Shown here piece after piece: positions 17,511 through 25,905 of a DNA stretch of 64,000 nucleotides (the first letter of the stretch is position 1; every line of letters begins with the position of its first letter). The translations under genes and the position numbers were made by a program. The DNA is from an uncultured Lachnospiraceae bacterium (GTDB lineage: Bacteria > Bacillota > Clostridia > Lachnospirales > Lachnospiraceae): assembly GCA_910577045.1 (NCBI GenBank), contig CAJTLB010000010.1, forward strand, positions 1 through 64,000. Direction: 5' to 3'. The notes beneath the pieces were generated by a model. The model saw only the letters and a program-made list of their open reading frames with translations. It made no database searches and was not told where the DNA came from.

Positions 17511-18192
17511 AATTCTTATTGTGGAAGATGAAATTAGTATTGCGGAATTAGAAAAGGATTACCTGGAATTAAGCGGGTTTGAGGTAGAAATTGAGACAAC
17601 AGGGGATATTGGGCTAGAAAGGGCATTAAAAGAAGAGTTTGATCTTTTTATCTTAGATTTAATGTTGCCAAATATAGATGGGTTTGAAATTTGCCGCAGG
17701 GTTAGGGAAATAAAGAATACTCCTATTTTGCTTGTATCCGCAAAAAAAGATGATATAGATAAAATCCGCGGGTTAGGGCTTGGGGCAGACGATTATATGA
17801 CAAAGCCATTTAGCCCAAGTGAGTTAGTGGCACGGGTTAAGGCGCATTTAGCCCGCTATGAAAGGCTGATTGGAAGTAATGTACAGGAAAACGAAGTGAT
17901 TGAAATCCGTGGGATTAAGATTGATAAAACAGCTAGAAGAGTGTATGTAAATGGAGAAGAAAAAAATTTTACTACAAAAGAGTTTGATTTATTGACCTTT
18001 TTAGCGCAAAACCCAAACCATGTTTTTACAAAGGAAGAATTGTTTAATAAAATTTGGGATATGGAATCCATTGGCGATATTGCGACTGTTACAGTGCATA
18101 TTAAGAAAATCAGGGAAAAAATTGAGTTTGATACGGCGAAACCGCAATATATTGAAACAATATGGGGGGTTGGATACCGGTTTAAGGTGTAA
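17503..18192 (+). CDS. OmpR-family response regulator
   Basis: This 229-residue regulator starts KILIVEDEISIAELEKDYLE, with phosphoacceptor Asp in LFILDLMLPNIDG near residue 51 and the conserved Lys in DYMTKPFSPSELVARVKAHL. A C-terminal winged helix (TTKEFDLLTFLAQNPNHVFTKEELFNKIW, VTVHIKKIREKIE, ETIWGVGYRFKV) binds DNA. It is fused by overlap to the kinase before it. Kinase-first order is less common than regulator-first. Targets are not evident. Confidence 0.96.
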   Translation: MSKILIVEDEISIAELEKDYLELSGFEVEIETTGDIGLERALKEEFDLFILDLMLPNIDGFEICRRVREIKNTPILLVSAKKDDIDKIRGLGLGADDYMTKPFSPSELVARVKAHLARYERLIGSNVQENEVIEIRGIKIDKTARRVYVNGEEKNFTTKEFDLLTFLAQNPNHVFTKEELFNKIWDMESIGDIATVTVHIKKIREKIEFDTAKPQYIETIWGVGYRFKV

Positions 18193-18224
18193 AAGGCAAA
18201 AATATTAGTTTGGCAGAGGTAAGC

Positions 18225-18755
18225 ATGATAGATTACAGAAGTATACAAGTGTTAGAGATAAACAGGGAATTTTTCCGCTATTTTATACGTAGGCAAGTAG
18301 TAGAAGACTGTTGGCGCAGGATAGATGGAGAATGGGTAATCCAAAAAGATCCTTTTATAGATGAATGGTCGGAAAAGGATTACCAACTTTTAATAACATG
18401 CCTTAAAAATACTATAGAGACAGGTGGGATAGTATATGGGGCATTTCAAGATGGCATGTGTAAAGGGTTTACGTCAGTAGAGGCTAAACCATTTGGAAGC
18501 CGGAAGCAGTATCTAGATTTGTCTTGCATCCATGTTTCAGAGGATTTGCGTGGAAATGGGGTTGGCACAGTATTATTTAAGATGGCATGTAACTGGGCGA
18601 AGGGGAAAGGGGCAGAGAAGTTATATATATCAGCACATTCAGCTGTAGAAACACAAGCTTTTTATCATGCAAAAGGCTGTGTGGAGGCAGAGGAATATAA
18701 TGAGGCTCATGTAAAACAAGAGCCATTTGACTGCCAGATGGAATATAGACTGTGA
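18225..18755 (+). CDS. GNAT family N-acetyltransferase
   Basis: This 176-residue protein has the GNAT acetyl-CoA loop LSCIHVSEDLRGNGVGTVLFKMACNWAKGKGAEKL, with the R-G-N-G-V-G signature, and a C-terminal strand and helix (ISAHSAVETQAFYHAKGC). Start 18225 is chosen because AGAGG lies five bases before it; a TTG at 18210 is in frame. It lies just after the response regulator and just before a pseudouridine synthase, possibly in one operon. The acceptor substrate is unknown. Confidence 0.85.
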   Translation: MIDYRSIQVLEINREFFRYFIRRQVVEDCWRRIDGEWVIQKDPFIDEWSEKDYQLLITCLKNTIETGGIVYGAFQDGMCKGFTSVEAKPFGSRKQYLDLSCIHVSEDLRGNGVGTVLFKMACNWAKGKGAEKLYISAHSAVETQAFYHAKGCVEAEEYNEAHVKQEPFDCQMEYRL

Positions 18756-18762
18756 GGCTAGG

Positions 18763-19452
18763 ATGAACCCAGAAATTGAGATTTTATATGAAGATGATTT
18801 TCTTATTGTCTGTATTAAGCCGCCTGGGATTGCAGCGCAAGGGGCAAAAGGCTTCCAAACAGATTTAAGTGATTTATTAAGGCTCCATATTCAGAAGGAA
18901 AATAAAATAAAGGGTGAGCCATACTTAGGGGTTATTCACCGCCTTGACCAGCCAACGGGCGGGATTATGGTATTTGCAAAGGAAAAAGGAAGTGCTGCTA
19001 TATTAAGTAAACAGGCGTCATCGAACCAGATGAAAAAGAGGTATTACGCGGTTTTGGAGGAAGAACCGCCAATGTTAGAAGGAACCCTTAAAGATTATTT
19101 AAAAAAAGACGGAAAGGCAAATATATCTTGTATAGCAGATAACAGAAAACAGGGTATAGAGGAAGGAAAATTTGCTGAACTTGTTTATAAAATAATAGGG
19201 GAACAAGAGTATAAAGGACAAGTCTTGTATTTAGCAGATATTGAATTAAAAACAGGCAGGCATCATCAAATCCGTGCACAATTTTCCAATATAGGCTGCC
19301 CGCTTTATGGGGACAGGAAGTATAACCCATCCACAAATGGGGCAGGATTGGCTTTATTTTCCTATTATTTAGAATTTTCCCATCCAAAGACAAAAAAGAT
19401 AATGCAGTTTAAACAGATGCCAGTAAACGAGATATTTACTTTATTTTTTTAA
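18763..19452 (+). CDS. RluA-family pseudouridine synthase
   Basis: This 229-residue enzyme carries GVIHRLDQPTGGIMVFAK, the RluA-family catalytic motif with its Asp in HRLD, and LKTGRHHQIRAQFSNIGCPLYGDRKY near the end. It converts uridines in rRNA or tRNA to pseudouridine. It lacks an N-terminal S4 domain, being the short form. ATG 18763 is preferred over 18727 because GAGG precedes it and the upstream frame runs back into the GNAT gene. The exact RNA target cannot be assigned. Confidence 0.9.
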   Translation: MNPEIEILYEDDFLIVCIKPPGIAAQGAKGFQTDLSDLLRLHIQKENKIKGEPYLGVIHRLDQPTGGIMVFAKEKGSAAILSKQASSNQMKKRYYAVLEEEPPMLEGTLKDYLKKDGKANISCIADNRKQGIEEGKFAELVYKIIGEQEYKGQVLYLADIELKTGRHHQIRAQFSNIGCPLYGDRKYNPSTNGAGLALFSYYLEFSHPKTKKIMQFKQMPVNEIFTLFF

Positions 19453-19534
19453 GAATAATTTTTTGCCCTTAGATCCATACTATGAGAAATAACAGAAATG
19501 TACAGGAAAGAGTGAAAAGAAATGGGGCAGATGT

Positions 19535-20581
19535 ATGGAGGCAGGAAGTAGAGGCAGAAAGGCAGTTTATATTATAGGGATTACAGCGGGAGTATATTTG
19601 ACGTTCCGGTTTTTACTTCCATTGGTAATTCCTTTTTTAATTGCGTATTTAGGTGCTGGGTTAATGGCTCCTATGGTTCATTTTCTGCAACATAAATTAC
19701 ATTTCAACCGGGGGTTTGCCACTGTAATAGTGGGGCTTTTATTTTTTCTGTTTCTTGGTACAGCAGGATTGTGGCTAGTCCATAAATTAGCAGAAGAGGC
19801 GGGGCGTTTTATTGGAAATTTAGGGAATTTAGAAGAGGCGCTGAATACCTATTTACGGCAGATTTGCTGTGATGCGGAGGCAAATTTTGGCTTAGAGCCA
19901 GACACTATTTATTTAGCGGCATCTTCTGGCATTAACCAGCTTGTTAGTACAGTAGAAGAGCAGGCAATGCCGCTGGTAATGAGTAATTCGCTTCCTATTG
20001 TAAAAGCATTGTTTGAAGGGATTGCAGTTATATTTATTACACTAATCTCTATGTTAATGATTTGTAAAGATTATGAAGCATTACAAGAACGGCGGGAACG
20101 TATGTTATTTGCGGAAGAAATTGATGGTATGGCAAAAAAAGTTTCTAGTGCAATGGGGGCATATATAAAAACACAGGGGATATTAATGTTAATAACGGCT
20201 GTTATATGTGTAATAGGATTATTTATACTTAAGAATCCATACGCCTTGCTGCTGGGATTGACAATTGCAGTGTTAGATGCCTTGCCTTTTATAGGCACAG
20301 GGATTATATTTATTCCATGGGCAGTTTTAGTTGGGGTGATGGGCGATTGGAAACTTTGTATAGGGCTTTTGGTGATTTATGGTGCCTGCTATTTGGTAAG
20401 GGAATTGCTAGAACCTAAGTTAATGGGAAAACAGATTGGGATGACTTCCCTAGAAATGATTATTAGTATGTATATTGGGATACGTTTATTTGGCTTGGCA
20501 GGAGTAATCCTTGGGCCAGTAGGTTATCTATTGATTGTAGAATTATTTCATACATGTTGTTCACATGCAGCTATTTTATAA
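19535..20581 (+). CDS. AI-2E/YtvI-type membrane permease
   Basis: This 348-residue protein has about eight membrane segments and the conserved C-terminal half of the AI-2E transporter family, including AVLDALPFIGTGIIFIPWA, ELLEPKLMGKQIGMTSL and GLAGVILGPVGYLLI. In spore formers the YtvI subgroup has been linked to sporulation, which fits a clostridial host. The ribosome site is weak (GAAAAGAAATGGGG), so the start is less sure. What it moves is not known; the family name does not prove AI-2 transport. Confidence 0.85.
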   Translation: MEAGSRGRKAVYIIGITAGVYLTFRFLLPLVIPFLIAYLGAGLMAPMVHFLQHKLHFNRGFATVIVGLLFFLFLGTAGLWLVHKLAEEAGRFIGNLGNLEEALNTYLRQICCDAEANFGLEPDTIYLAASSGINQLVSTVEEQAMPLVMSNSLPIVKALFEGIAVIFITLISMLMICKDYEALQERRERMLFAEEIDGMAKKVSSAMGAYIKTQGILMLITAVICVIGLFILKNPYALLLGLTIAVLDALPFIGTGIIFIPWAVLVGVMGDWKLCIGLLVIYGACYLVRELLEPKLMGKQIGMTSLEMIISMYIGIRLFGLAGVILGPVGYLLIVELFHTCCSHAAIL

Positions 20582-20623
20582 TGGAATTAGCTAATTTTTG
20601 AAGTGGAAAAAAGGAAGTGATTG

Positions 20624-20632
20624 TGTTATACT
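20624..20632 (+). promoter_or_regulatory. extended -10 element before the PEGA lipoprotein
   Basis: TG-T-TATACT forms an extended -10 about 20 bases before the GTG start region. The -35 region is poor, as is common with extended -10 promoters. Confidence 0.5.
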
Positions 20633-20653
20633 AAAACAGTAAGGGGTGATTTA

Positions 20654-22186
20654 GTGAAAGCGCAAAAGATTAGCGGCTTGCTTTTTATATTTTTTCTATC
20701 AATTGCTTTATTGACTTCATGTGCAGGGTCAGGAAAAAATAGTGGAAGCGGATTTGTAGATGGAAGGAATTTTGGTGGCATTATTGCGGCAACTCCTACG
20801 GAAGAGGAAGCAACTAGAAGTACAGCAGTATTTAGTGGTGCTTGTTTTGGGGTGATTGTTGATATTGATACAATAGAAAATACCATTTCCCTCCTAGATT
20901 TAGTAATTAATGCAGAGGTGCAGTTTGGCTATAGCGGCGGCACTTTTATAATGGATAAATATGGGAAAGATATTTCTGTAAGCCAGCTTGCAATAGGGGA
21001 TATTGTAGAAGGTGGCTATGATACAGGGACAAGGATGCTAAAGGAACTGCAAAAATCAGACCAGGCATGGGAAAACCAAAGTGTTACGAATTTTACAATA
21101 AATAAATTGCAGCATACAATACAGATTGGGAAAAGTTTATATGAATATACCGATCAACTGGTGATTGTGTCAGATGGAAGGAGGCTGTCTAGCCCATCAG
21201 AAATTAGTAACCAGGATGAATTATTGGTACGTGGAAGTGAGAATACTATTTATTCTATAACCATATTAAAGGGGCATGGATATGTTACATTGTCCAATGC
21301 AGAGGAGTTTGAGAATGGGATTGTTATGGTAGGAAGCCGGATAGCCCGAAAGGTGACAGATGGCATGGTAATAGAAGTACCAGAAGGAGAATATATCTTA
21401 GAAATTAGCAAGGATGGCATTGGGGGGCAGCAAAATATCTTAGTAGTAAAAAATGAAGAGACAAATGTAGATGTAGGTGCGCTAAGAGGAGAATCAAAAC
21501 AGACTGGCAGCCTGCGGTTTATGTTAAAGCCAGAGGGGGCAAAGCTGTACATAGATAATAAAGAAACCGATTATAAAGAGTTAGTAAAGCTATATTATGG
21601 TTCTTATAAAATCCGAATTGAGGCAGAGGGTTATGTGCCTTATAATGGGGATTTATTAGTATCTGAAAATTACCAACGGAGAGAAATCCAGCTTGGCAAG
21701 GAAGATAATACACAAGGAGAGCAGGAAAGCAGCACTTCGGGGGAGCAGCAAGGAACAGAAGAAACTACGACAAAGGCAGAAACATCTGTTTCCTCTGAAA
21801 CTACTACAAATCCTATCACTACAAGCCCTACTACACCAAGGGTAACAGTCCCTACAGTAACGGCGCCAACCGTAACGGCACCAACAGTGACAACTCCTAG
21901 TATCCCTATCCCATCTATTTCAGAAAGAGTCCCAGAAGGAATGGGAAGTGATACAGAAGGTGTAAAAATAGAAAATTATAGAATCCATGTAGAAGCACCT
22001 GTAGGGGCTGCCGTCTATTTTGATGGGGAATATAAAGGGATTGCCCCAGTAAGTTTCCAGAAGGTGAGTGGGGAACATACAATTATATTCAGACAGAACG
22101 GATATGAAACGAAAACATATACCGTTACTATATCCAGTGATAAAGCGGATACACATTACAGTTATCCATCATTGGAGCCTAATTAA
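20654..22186 (+). CDS. PEGA-domain surface lipoprotein
   Basis: This protein of about 510 residues has a signal peptide ending in the lipobox LLTSC, so it should be lipid-anchored outside the membrane. An N-terminal beta-rich region of unknown family follows. Then comes a PEGA domain (GSLRFMLKPEGAKLYIDNKE), a Ser/Thr/Pro-rich linker of about 90 residues, and a second PEGA domain (VEAPVGAAVYFDGEYKGIAPVSF). PEGA domains are found in surface proteins and are thought to pack near the wall. The GTG start at 20654 has AAGGGGTGA before it; the longer upstream frame would push the signal peptide inward. The linker includes the four-unit TVTAP repeat listed separately. Confidence 0.85.
   Translation: MKAQKISGLLFIFFLSIALLTSCAGSGKNSGSGFVDGRNFGGIIAATPTEEEATRSTAVFSGACFGVIVDIDTIENTISLLDLVINAEVQFGYSGGTFIMDKYGKDISVSQLAIGDIVEGGYDTGTRMLKELQKSDQAWENQSVTNFTINKLQHTIQIGKSLYEYTDQLVIVSDGRRLSSPSEISNQDELLVRGSENTIYSITILKGHGYVTLSNAEEFENGIVMVGSRIARKVTDGMVIEVPEGEYILEISKDGIGGQQNILVVKNEETNVDVGALRGESKQTGSLRFMLKPEGAKLYIDNKETDYKELVKLYYGSYKIRIEAEGYVPYNGDLLVSENYQRREIQLGKEDNTQGEQESSTSGEQQGTEETTTKAETSVSSETTTNPITTSPTTPRVTVPTVTAPTVTAPTVTTPSIPIPSISERVPEGMGSDTEGVKIENYRIHVEAPVGAAVYFDGEYKGIAPVSFQKVSGEHTIIFRQNGYETKTYTVTISSDKADTHYSYPSLEPN
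21839..21898 (+). repeat. four 15-bp tandem repeats in the lipoprotein linker
   Basis: Four in-frame units encode RVTVP, TVTAP, TVTAP and TVTTP. The array lies in the disordered linker between the two PEGA domains. Its copy number could vary between strains without breaking the frame. Confidence 0.85.
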
Positions 22187-22230
22187 AGGATATAAAATAA
22201 TATGCGCAAAGCGCAGGAATGGAGGACAGA

Positions 22231-23964
22231 ATGGATTTTAAGAAAACTTACGAGGAATGGCTGGCAAATCCTTATTTTGATGCAGCAACAAAGGCAGAGC
22301 TTGAGTCAATTAAGGATAATGAGAATGAAATAAAGGAGCGTTTTTATGCTGACTTAGAATTTGGTACAGCAGGGCTTCGGGGAATTATTGGGGCTGGCAC
22401 AAACCGTATGAATATTTATACGGTACGTAAGGCAACACAAGGGCTTGCCAACTATATTTGTAAGGAAGGAAAGCAGGCAAAGGGAGTAGCGATTGCCTTT
22501 GATTCTAGGAGAATGTCGCCAGAATTTGCAGATGAAGCAGCTTTATGTTTGGCAGCAAATGGAATTAAAGCATATGTATTTGAATCTCTCCGTCCTACGC
22601 CAGAGTTATCTTATGCAGTAAGAAAGCTTGGCTGTATTGCAGGGATTAATATTACAGCAAGCCATAACCCGCCAGAATATAATGGGTACAAGGTATATTG
22701 GGAAGATGGCGCACAAATTACGCCGCCACATGATACAGGCATTATGTCAGAGGTTAAGGCAGTAACAGATTATAATACTGTAAAAACGATGCTAAAGGAT
22801 GAGGCACAAAAGGCAGGGCTTTATGAGACAATAGGGGCTGCTATTGATGACAGTTATATTGAAGAGTTAAAGACACAAGTCCGCCACCCAGAAATTATTA
22901 AAGAAGTACAAAAAGATATTACGATTGTATATACACCTCTCCATGGGACTGGGAATATTCCAGCAAGAAGGGTGCTAAAAGAGCTTGGATTTGAAAATGT
23001 ATTTGTTGTGCCAGAACAAGAGCTTCCAGATGGAGAGTTCCCTACAGTAAGTTATCCAAACCCAGAAGCAGAAGAAGCATTTGCATTAGCTTTGAAATTA
23101 GCAAAGGAAAAAGATGCAGATTTGGTACTTGCAACTGATCCAGATGCAGACCGCCTTGGCGTATATGTAAAGGATGCAAAGAGTGGAGAGTATATTACAT
23201 TAACAGGAAATATGTCTGGTTGCCTTTTGGCTGAATATGAAATTAGCCAAATAAAGGAATTAAAAGGGCTGCCAGCAGATGGTGCTTTGATTAAAACAAT
23301 TGTTACCACGAATATGGCAGATGCAATTGCAAAGTATTATAATGTAAAATTAATTGAAGTATTAACTGGTTTTAAATATATAGGGCAGCAGATCCTTGGT
23401 TTTGAGCAAAAGGGAGAAGGGACATACCTATTTGGCTTTGAGGAAAGCTATGGCTGTTTAATCGGAACCCACGCAAGGGATAAAGATGCCATTGTAGCAA
23501 CTATGGCCCTTTGTGAAGCTGCTGCATACTATAAGACAAAAGGCAAAACATTATGGGATGCCATGATTGACATGTATGAGCGTTATGGTTATTATAAAGA
23601 TGAAGTAAAATCCATTACTTTAAAGGGAATTGAAGGATTACAAAAAATCCAGGATATTATGAATACATTAAGGGAGAATACACCTTCTGAAATTGGCGGC
23701 TATAAGGTATTGTCAGCAAGGGATTATAAGAAGGATACTATAAAGAATATGGAAACTGGTGAAGTTACCACTACAGGGCTGCCATCTTCTAATGTATTAT
23801 ATTATGATCTATCAGATAGTGCATGGTTATGTGTACGTCCTTCTGGCACAGAACCAAAGATTAAATTCTACTATGGAGTGAAAGGAAATTCTTTGGAGGA
23901 TGCAGCAGCTAAGTCAGAAGCACTTGGCAGCCAAGTAGTAGAGAAAATAAATGCTATGATGTAA
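22231..23964 (+). CDS. phosphoglucomutase/phosphomannomutase family enzyme
   Basis: This 577-residue alpha-D-phosphohexomutase has the active-site phosphoserine loop ITASHNPPEYNGYKVYW, the metal loop ATDPDADRLGVY, the sugar-binding loop FGFEESYGCLIG and the phosphate-binding RPSGTEPKIKFYY. Length and order match the long clostridial enzyme that interconverts glucose-1-P and glucose-6-P. ATG 22231 is chosen because GGAGG lies five bases before it and related proteins begin at this point; ATG 22219 is the alternative. A clear terminator follows. It supplies sugar phosphates for glycogen and envelope synthesis. Confidence 0.95.
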   Translation: MDFKKTYEEWLANPYFDAATKAELESIKDNENEIKERFYADLEFGTAGLRGIIGAGTNRMNIYTVRKATQGLANYICKEGKQAKGVAIAFDSRRMSPEFADEAALCLAANGIKAYVFESLRPTPELSYAVRKLGCIAGINITASHNPPEYNGYKVYWEDGAQITPPHDTGIMSEVKAVTDYNTVKTMLKDEAQKAGLYETIGAAIDDSYIEELKTQVRHPEIIKEVQKDITIVYTPLHGTGNIPARRVLKELGFENVFVVPEQELPDGEFPTVSYPNPEAEEAFALALKLAKEKDADLVLATDPDADRLGVYVKDAKSGEYITLTGNMSGCLLAEYEISQIKELKGLPADGALIKTIVTTNMADAIAKYYNVKLIEVLTGFKYIGQQILGFEQKGEGTYLFGFEESYGCLIGTHARDKDAIVATMALCEAAAYYKTKGKTLWDAMIDMYERYGYYKDEVKSITLKGIEGLQKIQDIMNTLRENTPSEIGGYKVLSARDYKKDTIKNMETGEVTTTGLPSSNVLYYDLSDSAWLCVRPSGTEPKIKFYYGVKGNSLEDAAAKSEALGSQVVEKINAMM

Positions 23965-23978
23965 ATAAGGGAAATATA

Positions 23979-23997
23979 AAAAGGGAGATTCCCTTTT
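23979..23997 (+). terminator. terminator after the phosphohexomutase gene
   Basis: AAAAGGGA pairs perfectly with TCCCTTTT around a three-base loop. Confidence 0.75.
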
Positions 23998-24127
23998 AAG
24001 TAGAGCCAAGGAAAATTCTTGTATTAGGGAGTTTTCTTTGGCTTTTAAACAGGCTGTTAAAGTGTATAATAATTTTGCCACAAGATGGGAAAGGAATATT
24101 GCTTGAAGGAAAGCGGGAGGCGGTTTT

Positions 24128-24685
24128 ATGTATAGGGAAATCAGGGCTCTTTATACGGAAGATACCATAAGGGTTTATCAGGCATATAATCAGGCAATAG
24201 CAGATGAGGCCGTTAAAAATGGGACATTTCAAGGTAATTTTAAATTAGATAGAATGACTTGGATTAAACCTTCTTTTTTATGGATGATGTACCGTTGTGG
24301 TTGGGGCACAAAAGAAAACCAAGAACGTGTGCTTGCCATTGACATCAAACGGGAAGCATTTGATTTTATTGTAAAAAATGCAGTTTTGTCTACATATAAT
24401 GAGAATATGGGGATTAGCTATATAGATTGGAAAAAACAAATTAAAGAATCCAATATAAGGTGCCAGTGGGACCCAGAAAGGGATATATTTGGGAATCCCT
24501 TAGAATATCGTTCGATACAGCTTGGGTTAAGAGGAGAGGCTGTTTGGAAATATGTGCATGAATGGATAGTGGATATTACGGATATTACGGATTATGTAAG
24601 AGAATTAAGAGAAAAAAAGAAGATGGGGATAGATATAGGGCCGTTATTGCCAAAAGAAGAAAAATATAGTGTAGAAATATGTTAG
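24128..24685 (+). CDS. DUF4291 family protein
   Basis: This 185-residue protein matches the DUF4291 family as I recall it: IRALYTEDTIRVYQAYN at the start, MTWIKPSFLWMMYRCGW near residue 55, and VRCQWDPER-like text (IRCQWDPERDIF) followed by YRSIQLGLRG near 130-140. It is soluble, with no signal or membrane segment. The family is widespread in bacteria and fungi and has no established function. GGGAGGCGGTTTT precedes the ATG. The next 225 bases hold no gene I can support. Confidence 0.85.
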   Translation: MYREIRALYTEDTIRVYQAYNQAIADEAVKNGTFQGNFKLDRMTWIKPSFLWMMYRCGWGTKENQERVLAIDIKREAFDFIVKNAVLSTYNENMGISYIDWKKQIKESNIRCQWDPERDIFGNPLEYRSIQLGLRGEAVWKYVHEWIVDITDITDYVRELREKKKMGIDIGPLLPKEEKYSVEIC

Positions 24686-24995
24686 GGATTTGGTAGTTGT
24701 AAACTGTAGATGTAAACATTTCTGGTAAATTTAGTATTTTAGCAGAAATGGAAGTTTTAGAGGCCGTTATATAGAATTTAGATGGAATATATCCATGTTT
24801 TGGTTAATCAAAGGGATACTCAAAAGTATCTGTTTTAGTACCTGCATTGTGGTAAGTGTCTATTATATAGGCTATAATTGAGATTTTGCCTTTGTATGGG
24901 ATATACATATATTGAAATAAGGCTACCACAATCCCACTGGCTTTAGACGGTGGGTTAAGGTAGCCAAAAGTGGCAGTTTGTGTTATACTTAAGTC

Positions 24996-25325
24996 ATGGG
25001 AACATGGAAATCAAAAAAACAGACACAAGTATTTATTACCATACCATATTATATTTGTATGTAAGTATAGGAAGAAGTTACTGGTGTCGAAACAGATAAA
25101 GATCATATCCATTACATGATAGAAACAGAACCAACAATGTCTATTAGTAAAATCGTAAATTTAATAGAGAGTTACATGACATACCATATATGGGAAAGAT
25201 ATTCAAACTATCTTAAAAAGCATTTTTGGAAAGAGCGTACCTTTTGGACAGATGAATATTTTGCATGTAGCGTAGGTAATGTTTCAGAGGAAACGATCAA
25301 AAAATATATAGAAAACCAAGGATAA
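24996..25325 (+). pseudogene. tnpA: tnpA remnant (HUH/Y1 transposase)
   Basis: The start MGTWKSKKQTQVF and a frame-broken YRKKLL-like stretch are followed by DKDHIHYMIETEP, containing the HUH motif His-x-His, and then FWTDEYFACSVGNVSEETIKKYIENQG, the usual TnpA C-terminus. In-frame stops occur near 25060, and a stretch of the N-terminal half is missing. The intact family protein is about 130-150 residues and cuts single-stranded ends. Confidence 0.85.
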
Positions 25326-25352
25326 GAATATATAGAAAGGCGATGGCAGAGA

Positions 25353-25739
25353 GTGTTAAAAGCGTACAAATACAGGGTATATCCAAATAAAGAACAAAAA
25401 ATACAGATTGCAAAAACATTCGGCTGCTGCCGTTTCGTCTATAATCAAACACTGGCATACCGCAAAGAAGCTTATGAGAAGAAAAAGAAATCTGTCAGCA
25501 AAACAGACTGTAATAATTACTGCAACAGGGAATGAAAGAAGGAATATGAATGGCTGAAGGAAGTCGATAAATTTGCCTTGACAAACGCAATTTACAACAT
25601 GGACGGTGCATATCAGAATAAGAAGACAAAAGATTTATCAGTAAGGGAATGGAAATGTCCAATTTGCGGAGCAATGCACGATAGAGATGTTAATGCGGCA
25701 AAAAACATTTTAGCAGAAGGATTACGGCAGATAGCATAA
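25353..25739 (+). pseudogene. tnpB: tnpB remnant with large in-frame deletion
   Basis: The frame starts LKAYKYRVYPNKEQKIQIAKTFGCCRFVYNQTLA, the normal TnpB N-terminus, then has a TGA at 25533. It continues in the same frame through YEWLKEVDKFALTNAIYNMDGAYQ and jumps to LSVREWKCPICGAMHDRDVNAAKNIL, the C-terminal zinc knuckle and last RuvC segment. The central RuvC parts (the first two catalytic acids) are deleted. What remains is about 129 codons of a normal 350-400, so it cannot be a nuclease. Confidence 0.9.
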
Positions 25740-25905
25740 AAGCAATATGTATAGGGCAGGGACTGCTCGAATTAACGCCTGTGGAGATAGTAGGTTACGA
25801 GGTCGATGAAGCAGGAAGCCCATTGGCTTTAGACAATGGGCAGTTCACATATATAAGTAAATGTAGTATGATATATGAAATGAAATATTAAAGGGAGAGT
25901 TAGAA

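Larger units (their letters stand above)
24911..25848 (+). mobile_element. IS200/IS605 element with internal deletions
   Basis: The left end has nested stems: GGCTACC (24921-24927) with GGTAGCC (24959-24965) around CCCAC (24933-24937) with GTGGG (24950-24954). The right end has GCCCATTG (25818-25825) with CAATGGGC (25834-25841), followed by TTCAC. Both hairpins share the loop GGCTTTAGAC, as subterminal hairpins of this group do. Inside are decayed tnpA and tnpB in the same direction. The 3' part of tnpB plus the right end is where the guide (omega/re) RNA of TnpB is made in intact elements. Neither protein can be active; only a helper could move it. Confidence 0.85.
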
